A DNA stretch of 64,000 bases from Tubulanus polymorphus (taxonomy: Eukaryota; Nemertea; Palaeonemertea; Tubulaniformes; Tubulanidae), in assembly GCF_964204645.1 (NCBI RefSeq), contig NC_134031.1, positions 13,184,501-13,248,500 of the forward strand, read 5' to 3'. A program made the translations under genes and the position numbers. Positions within the stretch are counted from its first letter, which is position 1, and each line of letters starts with the position of its first letter. Of the stretch, positions 24,232 to 35,524 are shown one piece after another. Below the pieces are notes generated by a model. The model searched no databases. It saw only the letters and a list, made by a program, of their open reading frames with translations, and was not told where the DNA came from.

Positions 24232-25387
24232 TTAACAGAGCACCGACATAGTTGATAGGATAACCGAATTCTACCTCAAATAAAATGGACGTGCGAGTCT
24301 TTGAATGTCCTTTAAGCGGTAGTTGCTTTGTTTTTCCTGTCAATACATAAGACATAAAGCAGGTGAATCGTAGGGAGTTTCATCATTAAAGTTAATTTCA
24401 AATGAAATGATTCCCATAGGCCTTTAAGAACTTACTTACTTGATAATTGGATTTTAAAGGATAAAATAGCTGAGAAGGCAACTAATTCTAATAACTCCGT
24501 GTATCAAATTCTGAATAAACTACAGTTAAGATGTTACAATGTAAATTATGAACCATAGATATAAAATCATCACTCGCCCTCTTTTTGAATCGCATTTAGT
24601 ACGAGATGGCATCTCGCTGTATGCTTAACCAGTGAGAACTAAAAAGCACTGGTCACTGAGTGATACAGCAACCATAACTGACAGGTCGTTGAACAACTTT
24701 TCTTTGTCGCAAAGCTACCTAATAAAATAACTTGATAATAATGTTTCCCATAAGACAGTAAGGGCTTTGCTGCTAATGCCTAAAAAACCGTAAAAAGACG
24801 ATGACTTCACATGATGATATCATACTATGCAACTACATAGATAGTAGCACAGGCACTTGAATATGGGCTTTAACCTTTTTAGTGAAAATGACCTTTTTGG
24901 TGAAAATAATTCATCGGGTCCCCCGCTCATCTTATTTATCATGATACAACAGTTTTACCCATGGACCATGTGCATACTTCATTTATCTACAGAAAGGCCC
25001 GAATGCTTACTCTGTAATACTTAAATCTACCTGCATGTATCGGGATAGCAGACGTCACAGCAACCGTGGCATTTGGTTATTTCCGACAGTGCTTGAATCA
25101 TGCCTTGCCATCTGATGGTCCTATTTCAGCGAATTTTAAAAATCAAGTTTGTCACAACCTATTATATCTATAACATTGTCAATGTTTTCATAAAATCATC
25201 TACAATTGAATTGATGGGCGCTCCTCATATTTCAGGATAAAAAGTTGATACCTCGGACCAAACTATCGTCGACCATGTTCGGCTGTACCGATCTAACCCT
25301 TTAACAACTTGATAATTGTGTATGCTCGGTATCCCAGCACACTTCAACGGGGCATTTACAGCCGACCGAAGTATTGGTCTCCATGGT

Positions 25388-25681
25388 CAAGGATGAAAAA
25401 GGCCCATATTGGAAAATATTCTTTAAAAAAAGATTTTTTGGGTAATAAAAATCAGTAACCACGCACCAAAAACATTAACTTTCTTTAAGACAAAATGTTA
25501 ACAGTTTGGGCCACTTATCGAATGAGACGCCATATAAGTTTCGCCGACCACAGTTGCGTTACGACCGAAACCATCTTAAGGAGCACTCCTGACTACGGAG
25601 CGCTCCGCTCCGATAAGACGCGATTTACCCTGATCTCAGAAAAGAAGCAAATGGAAGAAAAGGTCGGAAGACTTTCATCCT
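25388..25681. mobile_element. hAT MITE, diverged sister of 22427-22781
   Basis: Begins CAAGGATGAAAA and ends near CTTTCATCCT. It shares with the first copy AATGAGACGCCATAT, AAGGAGCACT and GGAGCGCTCCG in the same order. Flanks TCCATGGT and TATATGGT look like an eroded 8-bp duplication (6 of 8 match). Non-coding. Confidence 0.7.
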
Positions 25682-26149
25682 TATATGGTATAAGCTTACT
25701 ATGCAAAGTTAGCGACCAAAATTTTGTGGTAGCGAATAGGTGAAGCATCACAGAGATAGGAGCATTACCTACCTTTAGCCATTGCTTATGAATGCTTCCC
25801 AAGTAAGTAGGCGCTTCAAAGAGTCAATCAGCAGGAATAAAATATTTTTGAAGGGGTACAAAAGTGCATGGTGATTAAGTAACAATTAATAGACTAAGAA
25901 GGAATGGTTTAATGAGTCCGGTACGCGAAATGTTGATGTAATCAGAGCAACATATTGGAAGTTATCTAACGACTGGAAAAAACCTGTCCCCCAAGCCACC
26001 TCAAAAACGTCACATTTTAAACAGACACGCCCTGCAGTTTATCTCATATTTTCAGTTGACAAGTAGCTCAAAAGGATACGTTACGCTCTTTATCTTTCAA
26101 TTACTTAATCAAGGTTAACGAGTAGAATCGTATCTTCTCAGACGACGTG

Positions 26150-26480
26150 ATTTTATTTCCTGGCTACGTTTCGTTATGTTGTCAACGTGAAATAGAGACT
26201 GCGGATTTAGCCGGAAGCCGAATTTCATGAGATGATTTCCCGCAAATTTAATCCTGCAAAGAGCGATCGATGGCGATTAAATCATAGAAAAACTATTCAG
26301 TTTACCGTCCGTTTAAACATCGACGGGAAATAACCAGTATAAAGGCCTAGATGATGATGGATTTTACGCGAATACGATTCAACATGGCTACCTATGCAGA
26401 TTCTGCTAGAGAAATCGGCGATGTCCGGAAGAATGATCGGAGATGTCCGGGAAATCGATCGGGTATTTCCGGAATGATCG
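26150..26480. promoter_or_regulatory. CpG-containing, ETS-motif-rich block; possible eIF4G promoter
   Basis: Upstream of the first eIF4G exon on the minus strand, this stretch has more CpG than its surroundings and several CCGGAA / TTCCGG (ETS-type) motifs at about 26208, 26425, 26446 and 26468. Such clusters are common in promoters of translation-factor genes. No transcription start or splice-donor pairing to 23410 could be fixed, so this is a weak inference. Confidence 0.25.
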
Positions 26481-26926
26481 GGCTTTGTAGGTTGTAATTG
26501 AGTAACGACTGTCATTGCTAAATCAGCTGATTGACTGTATGATTGTTTTTAATTGTTGAAAGGTGACGCTTTCTTCGCGTCTTAGGCCTAAAGGTTTGCA
26601 TTGCTCTATTTCTTCTTCAAACACTAATAGGCCTATATAGTTTACCTTGAAGTTCTGTACCATATACAAACTTAACGTTTAATATCGGGGATCAAGGTTC
26701 CAGTGCAGTTGACAGTTGTGGTTTTGACTTTGTATTGTATGTAGTAGCCAATTGGTATTTTAATCTTTATATGTGGTGGGTGGGGATTGCACAGGGGCTC
26801 GTATCAGAGTTGTAGGTAGGTAATGTAAAACGCAGTGGATATTTTAGGGTATGCGGCTGTGAGTATCTATTTCGGCTATTTTACCGTATCGTGGCTGATT
26901 TTGGCTGATTTACATCACATGGTCAA

Positions 26927-28576
26927 CAGGTCGACTTGCATATGTATTTCTACGGGTATCCCGTAAATTTACGTGACATCCGGAAAATCCCGTAAACATA
27001 CGTGACTACCTTCTGACTCAGTCTGACCAATTATATTTAGCCTCTCAAACATTTATGTTACGTTGTTCGTGATTGGATAAGGTTAAAAAAGGCTAGAAAC
27101 CACTTATTCTTTGTTTTTTAATATTGATGTGTTAGTTACTACATAGATGGCGATCGCTGCAACTGTTTGAAGTGACTCGCACAATTATTTTGCCTTGCCT
27201 TCCTTCAGTAAATAGAGCCGTGGTATTTTATCATTGCACGTGGGAAGCTGAATCTTTTCTAGGTTAAAGTAAACTAGTATACAAACGATTTCACCGTGTA
27301 CAACGAGATTCCTGCATGGCGTTTGGGAGTAATTATTTTTCAAAGATGACTCCGATGCCCCGTGTACGCTAGTCTCATTCAGAGTGTTAAAAATTATGCT
27401 TACAGCAGGTATGGAAACCTATAAAAACATTCTTTTGGGTGAAGATATCACTGTTGAATATCTAAGAGCAAATTAAATCATCATCGCGACGATGTAGAAA
27501 AAGATTATTGACTTCAATTCTTACAGCAAGCCTATCTCAGTTTCCAATTTTTTTGTTTTCGATGAACGCCAACGAAATGATTTATTATTTCTTTGTCTTC
27601 CAGTAATATGAGCTTCAAGGCTCAAGTGTTCAGCAAATGACAGACACCAGGAGTGGGCATAGAAGAAGGAGCAAATCTCACATTAATATCGAAAGTTTTC
27701 AAAGAATGCTTTTATTACTATAATTTTATCAGCCTTATATCAATAATTTGCACATTTTAAATATAATTGAAATTAATAAATTGGTACGCTACCTTTTTCT
27801 TAAGAACCATTTCCCATAAACATAGATTGTGGAAGCTGAAACGAACTTTTTAACAGTATGTATAACTAATATAAATTTGTTTTCACCACATTAGATTTAT
27901 TCAGTAATAAAGTGTCATTGATCACTTAGGCCTAAGTGGATTCCGGCACTTAAAATACCATAATAATAATAATAATAATATACATGCTGTTAGTATGTTG
28001 AATGAAATGCAAAAATAACACTGAAATTTTAAAAAAAAAGAATAAACGATGATCTTTCGATTGACTGGAATGTTTTGTTTTGATTACTTTTTTAGAAATT
28101 AATTTTTGTCTTCTAATCTACTAAATAAACTTTGAATTGTGATGAATACCTAGGTTCTTGATTTTCCATATCTATATAACGGTATTTATGTTTTCAGCCT
28201 AAATATTCTTAAAATACACCCGAAATCATACATTTGCATTACTAGTTATTTCAGCTAGAAACAGCCCGCATATATTTGGATCCGTCTTGTTCTGCCACCA
28301 CATGGCTAGTCAACACTGATTCATTCAAAATCAATTCTTAGACAGTGTTTTATTTAATGAAACTGCAATTAATGAAATAAGGCAGTTAATACAGATTTAT
28401 AGGAGTAGGCCTATATTCTACCTGAAATGACAAATTATAAAATCAAAAATATAGATATTATGCACAAGTAAACTTTGTGACAGAAAGCAGCATTAATCTA
28501 CAGGAAGTCACCTATATTTACGTGAGTCACGTAAATTTACGGGATACCCGTAGAAATACATATGCAAGTCGACCTG
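26927..28576. mobile_element. 1.65-kb non-autonomous DNA transposon with long TIRs
   Basis: Terminal inverted repeats of about 55 bp begin CAGGTCGACTTGCATATG and continue through ACGGGTATCCCGTAAATTT; they are almost identical at 26927-26981 and 28576-28520. The element is flanked by the 5-bp direct repeat GTCAA (26922-26926 and 28577-28581). No ORF of transposase size. The superfamily is unclear: 5-bp duplications occur in Transib and in hAT5. A HINE fragment starts about 20 bp to its right. Confidence 0.8.
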
Positions 28577-28600
28577 GTCAATCAGCACTTTTTACACATT

Positions 28601-28800
28601 TTTAGCCCACTTGGGACTTTAGGCCCAGCGGACTTTTGCATTCACTTTTCGTCCGTCATTCAGCCGTCCGTCCGTAGACAGAATCCAGTTATTTTGGGAA
28701 GTTTGGAAGACGCTTCGATGTAATGCCTTGATATTTGGTTTATACATGTACCTATCTACCCTAGACACATCTTCAGTCCAAAAACTGGCCCTGGTACTTG
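28601..28800 (-). mobile_element. Helentron-like element, truncated copy
   Basis: Begins GCCCACTTGGGACTTTAGG (terminal hairpin end) and runs through the CGTCCGTCC, CCAGTTATTTTGGGAAG and CTACCCTAGACACATCTTC blocks. It stops at about 28800 before the tandem units. Orientation is opposite to copies A-C. Confidence 0.65.
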
Positions 28801-28918
28801 GACACTGTTTATTTACTAGGCCTACAGAATTCCAGAAAAATATATCCTTAGAATACATTAATCACGGACAACCAACACCACAGTTTTTCATCAATAAAGT
28901 TGTATGAAACATAATTGA

Positions 28919-28919
<1 letters not shown>

Positions 28920-28974
<55 letters not shown>
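28920..28974. repeat. (AT)n microsatellite
   Basis: About 27 dinucleotide repeats, located just past the 3' end of the minus-strand LINE fragment. Confidence 0.95.
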
Positions 28975-28979
<5 letters not shown>

Positions 28980-29039
28980 ACTGTTATAACAAAACTTCTA
29001 ATAGCACTTATATTTACAAATTCCACATGTATAAGAGGT

Positions 29040-30314
29040 AAAAGGTAAAAGGTAATTAATACAATAGATGATCGATGGAATTATAATGTCGTCTTGATGA
29101 AACCCGCATAGCAAAAACGACCTAGGTCTTTAGCTAACTTAGTTGACGTGAGAATCTGAATAAACTGTACATTAGTATTTCGAGTACAATAGTCTGGGAA
29201 TAGTTTTGTAAATTTTTCTACAAGGGGGGCCCTTAGAGCTGAATACTTTGGGCACTCCATCACAAAATGTACCTCAGTTTCTACTGTATCACATAGGGAA
29301 CACTTCCTGTCTACACGCGGGATGTTAAAATGTCTCCCCCTTTCTATCATTAGTGGGTGGGCACTTAGCCTGAGACGTGTAAGGGCCATTCTATAGTTCC
29401 TGTGCATGTCGAGTAGTAGGTATGGTTCCATTTGGAATCCTGTTTTTACCAATCTAAACAACTCTAATTTGTTCGAATTTCCTATCAGATGATTCCAGTA
29501 TATTTTAAACCTCTCCTGCATTATGTGCCTTAACCTTATTATTGTTGATTTAGAGATGTCAGAGTTTTCTATGTAGGCCCTACAACGATTCATGGCTAAT
29601 ACATGAGAGTAGAATATATATAAAGTGATTCCATTCTACTTATTTCCATGGCAGTTTCTTAACACTTTCGTAAATTGCATTTACTAAAGTACCATTTGAG
29701 CCCTTCATATGTTGCCAGAAGTTGATAATTCTAATACAGGCTTCGATGTAAAGCGGGTACTTCCCCATTTCCCCTAAAACTGCCATATTAGTGGCTTTCC
29801 TATTTACCCCTAAAATGAATTAGGCAGTTATTCAGTGTTATCCCCCGGAAATCATCGGGGTCATTTCTATCTCCCTTCTTGTGTACGATAAGACCGTTCG
29901 CCCATTGTTTTGGAAAAACGCTGCTTGTGTACACTAAGTTGAAGAGCTTCGTAATGGGCCTTAATATTGTTGCTCTACCATATTTGAGTAGCTCGTTTGT
30001 TATTCCATCCAAACCAGGGGCCTAACTGTTTTTTAGGACGTTAGGCTTGCTTTTACCTCCTCCTCCTTGATAGTAAAGTCAAGGTCAGTGAATATGTTGC
30101 TACTGAGGTCATCCAGGCTGGCGTCGTGAGGGCTAGGAGCTTTGGCCTTATTTAGTTGGATGAAGTGGTCAATGAATGTTTGTGGATTTAAAGAGGTGTG
30201 TTTCGAGGTATTTCCTTCATGACACAGTTCCTTTATAAGTCGCCAATATTCACGTGGAGTGGTGACCGAGGATAGTTTGTGAAGCTTCTGCTGTCTGAAA
30301 CTAGATTGTTTCAT
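29040..30314 (-). pseudogene. Non-LTR retrotransposon fragment with internal RT deletion
   Basis: Three minus-strand pieces follow in LINE order. 30314-30033 is the linker before the reverse transcriptase (ends with DLDFTIKEEEVKASL). 30012-29800 has the RT fingers signature (DGITNELLKYG, then GLIVHKKGDRNDPDDFRGI). From about 29800 leftward the thumb or post-RT part resumes directly (MAVLGEMGKYPLYIEA), so the catalytic palm is deleted. 29593-29081 holds the C-terminal domain with a CxxC...HxxxxC knuckle (CSLCDTVETEVHFVMEC). The same C-terminal family recurs at 49974-50519 and 56015-56713. Dead copy; clade not assigned. Confidence 0.8.
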
Positions 30315-30674
30315 TCTAAGAAGATTCTTATATACACATGTCTAATTTATATTCCAATTGAATGTAATTTGCTATAGGCAAAACGTTAAGCATGATCCAT
30401 GAGTCGCCTGTTTTTGTTCTCTTGACTCTTCTGATGTTTTAATTGATTTTTCATTTGAAATTAGCAGTGGTGACAAACTACTACTATGCCTACTGTATCG
30501 AGTGGTTATCAATTACAGTTACTTCTGATTATATTTACTATGATTACATACTAATTTAATTATTGCTGAGACAAATTTTCAAATAGCTTTTACAAGATCA
30601 GTCACTAGTTATCATCTGCAGGTCGAAGTTACAAGTTCACTGTTACAGCTCTAAAAATCTACTGATTTATAAGG

Positions 30675-30824
30675 ATGCCTGGAAAATGTAGATTTCAGGA
30701 TTCTTGGCTTAAGCGTGACGATTATAGCCAATGGATCAGGTGTAAAATATGCCATCGAAGTTTCAGTATTGGTAACATTGGGAGCTTACATTTCTGTATC
30801 AAATATATAAGTATTTTGATATAG
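30675..30824 (+). pseudogene. hAT-associated N-terminal zinc-finger fragment
   Basis: A 49-codon frame starts MPGKCRFQDSWLKRD and has YSQWIRCKICHRSF with a CxxC pair and one downstream His. It parallels the frame at 32532-32720 (shared GKCxFQxSWL, Y..WI, CxIC, G.L..H). The distal zinc ligand is lost and the frame stops early. A hAT-like right end, CTATGAACCCTG, lies at 30968-30979, so this is probably the remnant of a related element whose left end is gone. Confidence 0.5.
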
Positions 30825-32108
30825 GCCTAATACATTTAATAGTCCAAGTCAAAATTCAGTTTCTTGTGATCTATTAGGCCTATTGTCAATTTGATCAACG
30901 AATATCGATCATTGAATTGGGGTCAAAAAGGTGCTTGAAAGTCATTGAATGAGACTGGTCATGGAGACTATGAACCCTGCTCTTCCGATATTCAGAAGAT
31001 GAGCTTTTATGCACTCACCGTTTAAAGATTGCACCACAAGGCAGAGGGGCTGTAGGTTGTCTCAGATAGCTCAAATGTAAACTTGTTCAGATTGTTTTAC
31101 ATCAATGTGACGGAGAGGAAAAATATTTTGGGACCAATGCCAACTTAGAGGAAGATCGCTATGTGCGCAAGCGCCAAAAAGCCATTGTTGTCAATAAAAT
31201 GAAAAACGGGAAATGTGATATTAAATTTTTAGCCCACTTGGGACTTTAGTCCCAGCGGGCTATTGCGTTCACTTTTCATCCATCGTTCGTCCGTCCGTAG
31301 ACGGAATCCAGTTATTTTTGGAAGTTTTGATGACGCTTCAAGGTAATGTCTTGATATTAGGTTTATGCATGTATCTACCCTAGACACATCTTCAGCCCAA
31401 AAACTAGCCCTGTCAGATTCAAAAAAGCCGACTGACAGCCATTGTTGTTCGCCAAAATCAGCACTTTATAGGCTACACATTTTCGAAGTGTTTAAGGGTT
31501 CATCAGCATAAGAAAAATTGGGTCGATCTGACTCAAGATGGCCGTCCTATTACCTTTTTAGTGCCCAAAAATGTCAATTTAGGTCAGAATTCTAGGTCCT
31601 GTAGCTTTCTAGTGGTTTGCCATTTCTCATTGCAATTTGTGATGGGTATTCTTTGGAAAGGGATGTTTTATACCTGAGACAGGTATTTTTGATCAGCCAA
31701 TTATGACGCAATTGGCGGCCATCTTGGTGTCATCAGTACTCATTCGTAGGTGGGAAAAAGTTTTTCCACATTAAATTGATACCTAAGCATATTGTGTTAC
31801 TATATTCAATTGGAAAGTTGTAGCCCATAACGTGTTCTATGATTTTGGTGAGTTTCAAGCTCATTGGTTTTTGTATGTGGCCACCAGGGGGCGTTGAATA
31901 ATACAATAACTTAGTATTCCTATATTATATTTGTACCTATGCATATTTTGTTACCACAATCAATTGCAAAGTTGTAGCTCATGACATCTTCCATGATTTT
32001 GGTGAGTTAGGATATAAGTTATTCTATATGGTCGCCAGGGGGCAGGAAAGTAGAATAACTTAGTATTTCCTTATTAGTTTGGTACCTAGGCATATTTTGT
32101 TACCATGA

Positions 32109-32951
32109 CAGGGTTCGTCGCGGGCAGTGAAAGCACTGAATAGCAGCGAATTGAAAAAAATCTATTCACGGCTGTTAATAGCAGTGAATTTTTTAGAAAG
32201 GCAGTGGAAATGGGAAAGGGGGCAGTGAATTCGCAAATGTGTTCAGTTTTGTCTGAGATTGGCAATTTTAAAATGTCACGAGAAATTTCGTTGAGTTTCG
32301 AACAAAAAAATATACCGACGATGTCTATGTCATGCCGACGGCAATTCAATTTCATTTTATTCATTGGTGTTGTGACCATCGACGTGCCAACCAATTCAAT
32401 TTTATGCACGAGTTTTCATTTTTATGGTTGCCATAGCTACCAGGTCCAGACACCTGTTTCACAAAATTGCAAATGGCGGTGGTTTGCGTTCGGATTTTTT
32501 AAAAATCTCCGGCACGTTACACTGTGGAAAAATGGGAAAATGTACATTTCAAGGTTCGTGGCTTCATCATCCGGTGTACCGTAGCTGGATTGAACGTGTT
32601 CCGAATTGTATTCATAAGTGTAGATGTAGAATTTGCATGAAATCGAACGAGCTTGGAGCCGGTGGTTTTGGAGCTTTGAAGTCTCACATGAAAAGTACCC
32701 TACACCTATCTGGTTTTTAAGTCTTATAATGAGAAGACAATCAAAAGCAGTTCATGTTTAATAAATGAAGTATTATGCGAATATACCTAGTTGGTGCTAT
32801 TTGGTTCTTCAGCGGGTGTTTGATTGTTTTGGCTCTATCTGTAGTCTTTTGGTAACATGTCTTTACTAGGTAGCCAAATGGCAGTGAATTTGTCTTTTCA
32901 TTGGCAGTGAATAGCAGTGAATTTTTGTCAGCAGTGACACAATGAACCCTG
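32109..32951 (+). mobile_element. hAT-family element nested in the Helentron-like copy, 5-bp target duplication
   Basis: Begins CAGGGTTCGTCG and ends CAATGAACCCTG; the ends are imperfect inverted repeats. It is flanked by CATGA (32104-32108 and 32952-32956), and removing one CATGA restores the uninterrupted tandem unit of sister copies. Near both ends the phrase AGCAGTGAATTTT is repeated several times (subterminal repeats). It encodes only the zinc-finger frame at 32532-32720. A 5-bp duplication fits the hAT5-type subgroup rather than classical 8-bp hATs. Confidence 0.8.
32532..32720 (+). CDS. Zinc-finger N-terminal protein of the nested hAT element
   Basis: A 62-codon frame starts MGKCTFQGSWLHHPVY, then WIERVPNCIHKCRCRIC, and ends ALKSHMKSTLHLSGF. 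Ligand pattern C-x2-C-x16-H-x5-H is a BED/C2H2-like finger, as found at the N-terminus of some hAT-derived proteins. It lies alone inside an 843-bp element with no DDE catalytic part, so it is either a truncated transposase 5' exon or a small protein kept by the non-autonomous element. The ATG at 32532 is chosen because the GKCxF...SWL motif starts there. A related fragment is at 30675. Confidence 0.55.
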   Translation: MGKCTFQGSWLHHPVYRSWIERVPNCIHKCRCRICMKSNELGAGGFGALKSHMKSTLHLSGF

Positions 32952-33429
32952 CATGATTAATTGCAAAGTTGTAGTTCATGACATCGTCTATGATTGCGGT
33001 GAGTTTTTAAGACATTAGTTATTCCATACAGTCACCAGGGGGCGTTGAATAGTGGAATAGCTTAGTATTTCCTTATTAGATTGGTACCTAGGAATATTTT
33101 GTTACCATGATCAATTGCAAAGTTGTATTTCATGACATGTAATACGATTGTGGTGAGTTTAAAGGTCATTGGGTTTTGCATATGGTCACCAGGGTGCGTT
33201 GAATAGTAGAATAACTTAGTATTTCCATATTAAATTGGTAAAGAGGCATATTTTGTTATCACAATCAATTACAAAATCATAGCTGCTGACATGTTCTATG
33301 ATTGTGGTGGGTTTCAAGGTCATTGGTTTTTTTTTATATAGTCACTAGGGGGCGTTATGTATTGAAATTGTTAGATTGTTGAGCATTTGAAACCACTTCC
33401 CAAGTGGGCATGGTGTCCCGGACCCCTAG

Positions 33430-34484
33430 TTTTTTAACTGATAGGGCCGGGAAGACGCAAAAGTTTTTGGAAATGTGAGTGTTACTTAGTCACCTGCTAT
33501 GTTTCATCTTTCAGATGATACCAAAATTTTTGTTGTCGTTTGAAATTTATTACCTTTTCCAAATTGTGGACAAAGTTTAGACACAAGCGTGCTTAAGCGC
33601 AAGTGAATCTTTCGCAAATTACAATTGCCAGCTCAAAAATCAGTTTTACTGAAAAAGACGGTCACCGAAAAATGTGAGTGTCTTAATAAAGTATTTTAGC
33701 ATCCCATTTTGTATGTAAAATTACATGTTGCTAGGATTAGAAACAGTTATCCTTTTTTCTCGCAAAAACGAACCCCCGTGACTACATGTGGAGGAATGGT
33801 GACCGACAATTACATCAGTTTCAGTGCCCATGTTAGCCATTTTTTCACCAAATAAATCTTTTGATAGTGAAGTAACCTTTCAAAACTATACGCCTGGATT
33901 TTTCTCTGCCTCCTGGAAGACATTTTTAGTTCTTCTAGATAGTTAATTTGAGCAAAATTAAGCTTTATTTTCCTCATTAATTCAACGAACAATATGAACT
34001 GTATCACCATTTACAATGGGTGAGGCCGTTTTAAATTGTGCGCCCACTACCAGACTAATTGCTAATGAAATCGATGGCCCTCCCCAAATAAATTCAAATG
34101 GATTTATTGAATTATCTTAAGAATAGAAGTTATCTCTACTAACTCATAATTTATATGCAATACATTTTATCAGATGGGCACAGATTTTTCATCTAAAAAC
34201 TTCACTGAGGTCTAATATTTTGAGAAAGAAACATGGACTAGTGCATTGGGGACATGACAATATCGAGTAGGCCTATATAGTAATTTTCAATGGATTAGAA
34301 TTCACCATTAGATGTAGCAAATTTCTCTAAATTCTATTCAATTAATTAGTTTATTGCTTAAATAATTAATTTTGGTCAAAGGTCGTGAATAATTGGCTAT
34401 TTGTCTGCATTTTTGATAAATCTCTGTCCAGGACATGAAAAACTTGTACTCGTGAAGAATAACCCAGTACTCGAAATAACTTAT
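33430..34484. other. Unassigned sequence between repeats
   Basis: No gene, TIR pair or tandem unit recognised on either strand. Confidence 0.4.
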
Positions 34485-35171
34485 GTCCCAGTGGGCTTTG
34501 GAGTTCACTTGTCCCGCCATCCGTAGAGAGAATCCAGCTATGTTGGGAAGTTTAGAAGACACTTCAATGGATTTTCACAGCTTCTGCCCGAAAATAGCCT
34601 GATCAGCTACAAGATGGCCGACTGGCAGCCATTGCTGTCTGACAAAATCAGCACTTGCACATTTTTATGGACTTTTGTTTTAGCATTCCATTTTTGCAAT
34701 CGTGTATGACACTTTCTACCTTCGGTAAAAAATAACTTGCGAAAGAGGCTTCTTTTCAGTTCAGGACTTTCAAAATATTCAACACAGTTTTGTTTTCGCC
34801 ACCAGGGGGATTTGAATATTGAATTATACAAAGTTTGCTTATTCATATTGGTACCTATGGATATTTTGTTACCATAATTAATTGCAAAGTAGTAGCTTAT
34901 GACTTGTTGTCTGATTTTGTTTGAGTTTAAGGTCATTGGTACACATGGTCACCAGGCTGAATAACATGGTATTTCCATATTGTATTGGTGCCCAGGCATA
35001 TTTTGTAACCACAATGAGTTGCAAAATTGTAGCTAGTTCTCTGAGTGTAATAAGTTTTCAGTCATTGCTTTCTTAACATGTTCACCTGGGGCGTAGAATA
35101 TTGATATTTTCTGTTTGTGGAGCATTTCAAACTACTTCCTAAGTACGCATGGTGTTGGACTGGACCCCTAG
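34485..35171 (-). mobile_element. Helentron-like element, copy F (decayed)
   Basis: Opens with a worn GTCCCAGTGGGCTTTGGAG and ends GGACCCCTAG, with the AGAGAATCCAGCTATGTTGGG block and two or three degenerate tandem units (near 34800, 34940 and 35080). It ends about 350 bp upstream of the first SLC66A1 exon seen. Confidence 0.65.
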
Positions 35172-35524
35172 TTTACATTCTACATATTGAAGTATTGCAA
35201 AAATGTCTTCATTGAAAGGGGTTGCCTAATAGAAAAGAGACAAATGTCTCCATGGACTCCATTTCTACCAACTGCGCCCCCTGTACCCTATCTGGATGGG
35301 TACCTGGAAAATTTATGTATGTACCTAGGCGGGCTCGCAGGCTTATTTTTAGGGTGAATATATAGGACCATAGTAGCTTTAGATCTTCCATTATCCTAGG
35401 TAAAAAGAAGGCCTATATACTAGGCTACCTGGGATTGGATGATCTAAGCTTGTATTCACCCCAAGGCCCCAAACTTCAATTACAAGCCCCTGCGGTATGT
35501 ACCACCTGCTATTCTTTATTTCAG

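Larger units (their letters stand above)
31232..33429 (-). mobile_element. Helentron-like element, copy E (full length, with nested hAT)
   Basis: The most complete copy, inverse to copy A. It begins GCCCACTTGGGACTTTAGTC with the terminal hairpin (about 31231-31263) and ends GGACCCCTAG. Inside are at least five tandem units marked by CAGGGGGCGTTGAAT-type sequence and GTTACC...CAATTGCAAAGTTGTAG. One unit is split by the 843-bp hAT at 32109-32951; without it the copy is about 1.36 kb. The A/T-rich target (ATTTTTA / TTTTTTA) agrees with insertion at T|T. Confidence 0.75.

Noticed and set aside
24008-24355. 115-aa minus-strand frame
   Set aside because: It lies within the CG-rich TTAA-flanked MITE, has no domain and reflects low stop-codon density in GC-rich DNA.
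25740-25790. Minus-strand ATGGCTAAAG|GTAGGTAATG as a first eIF4G coding exon
   Set aside because: It leaves phase 1, but the exon at 23410 needs phase 0 and would hit a TGA at once; acceptable only as a 5' UTR exon or with an unseen exon between.
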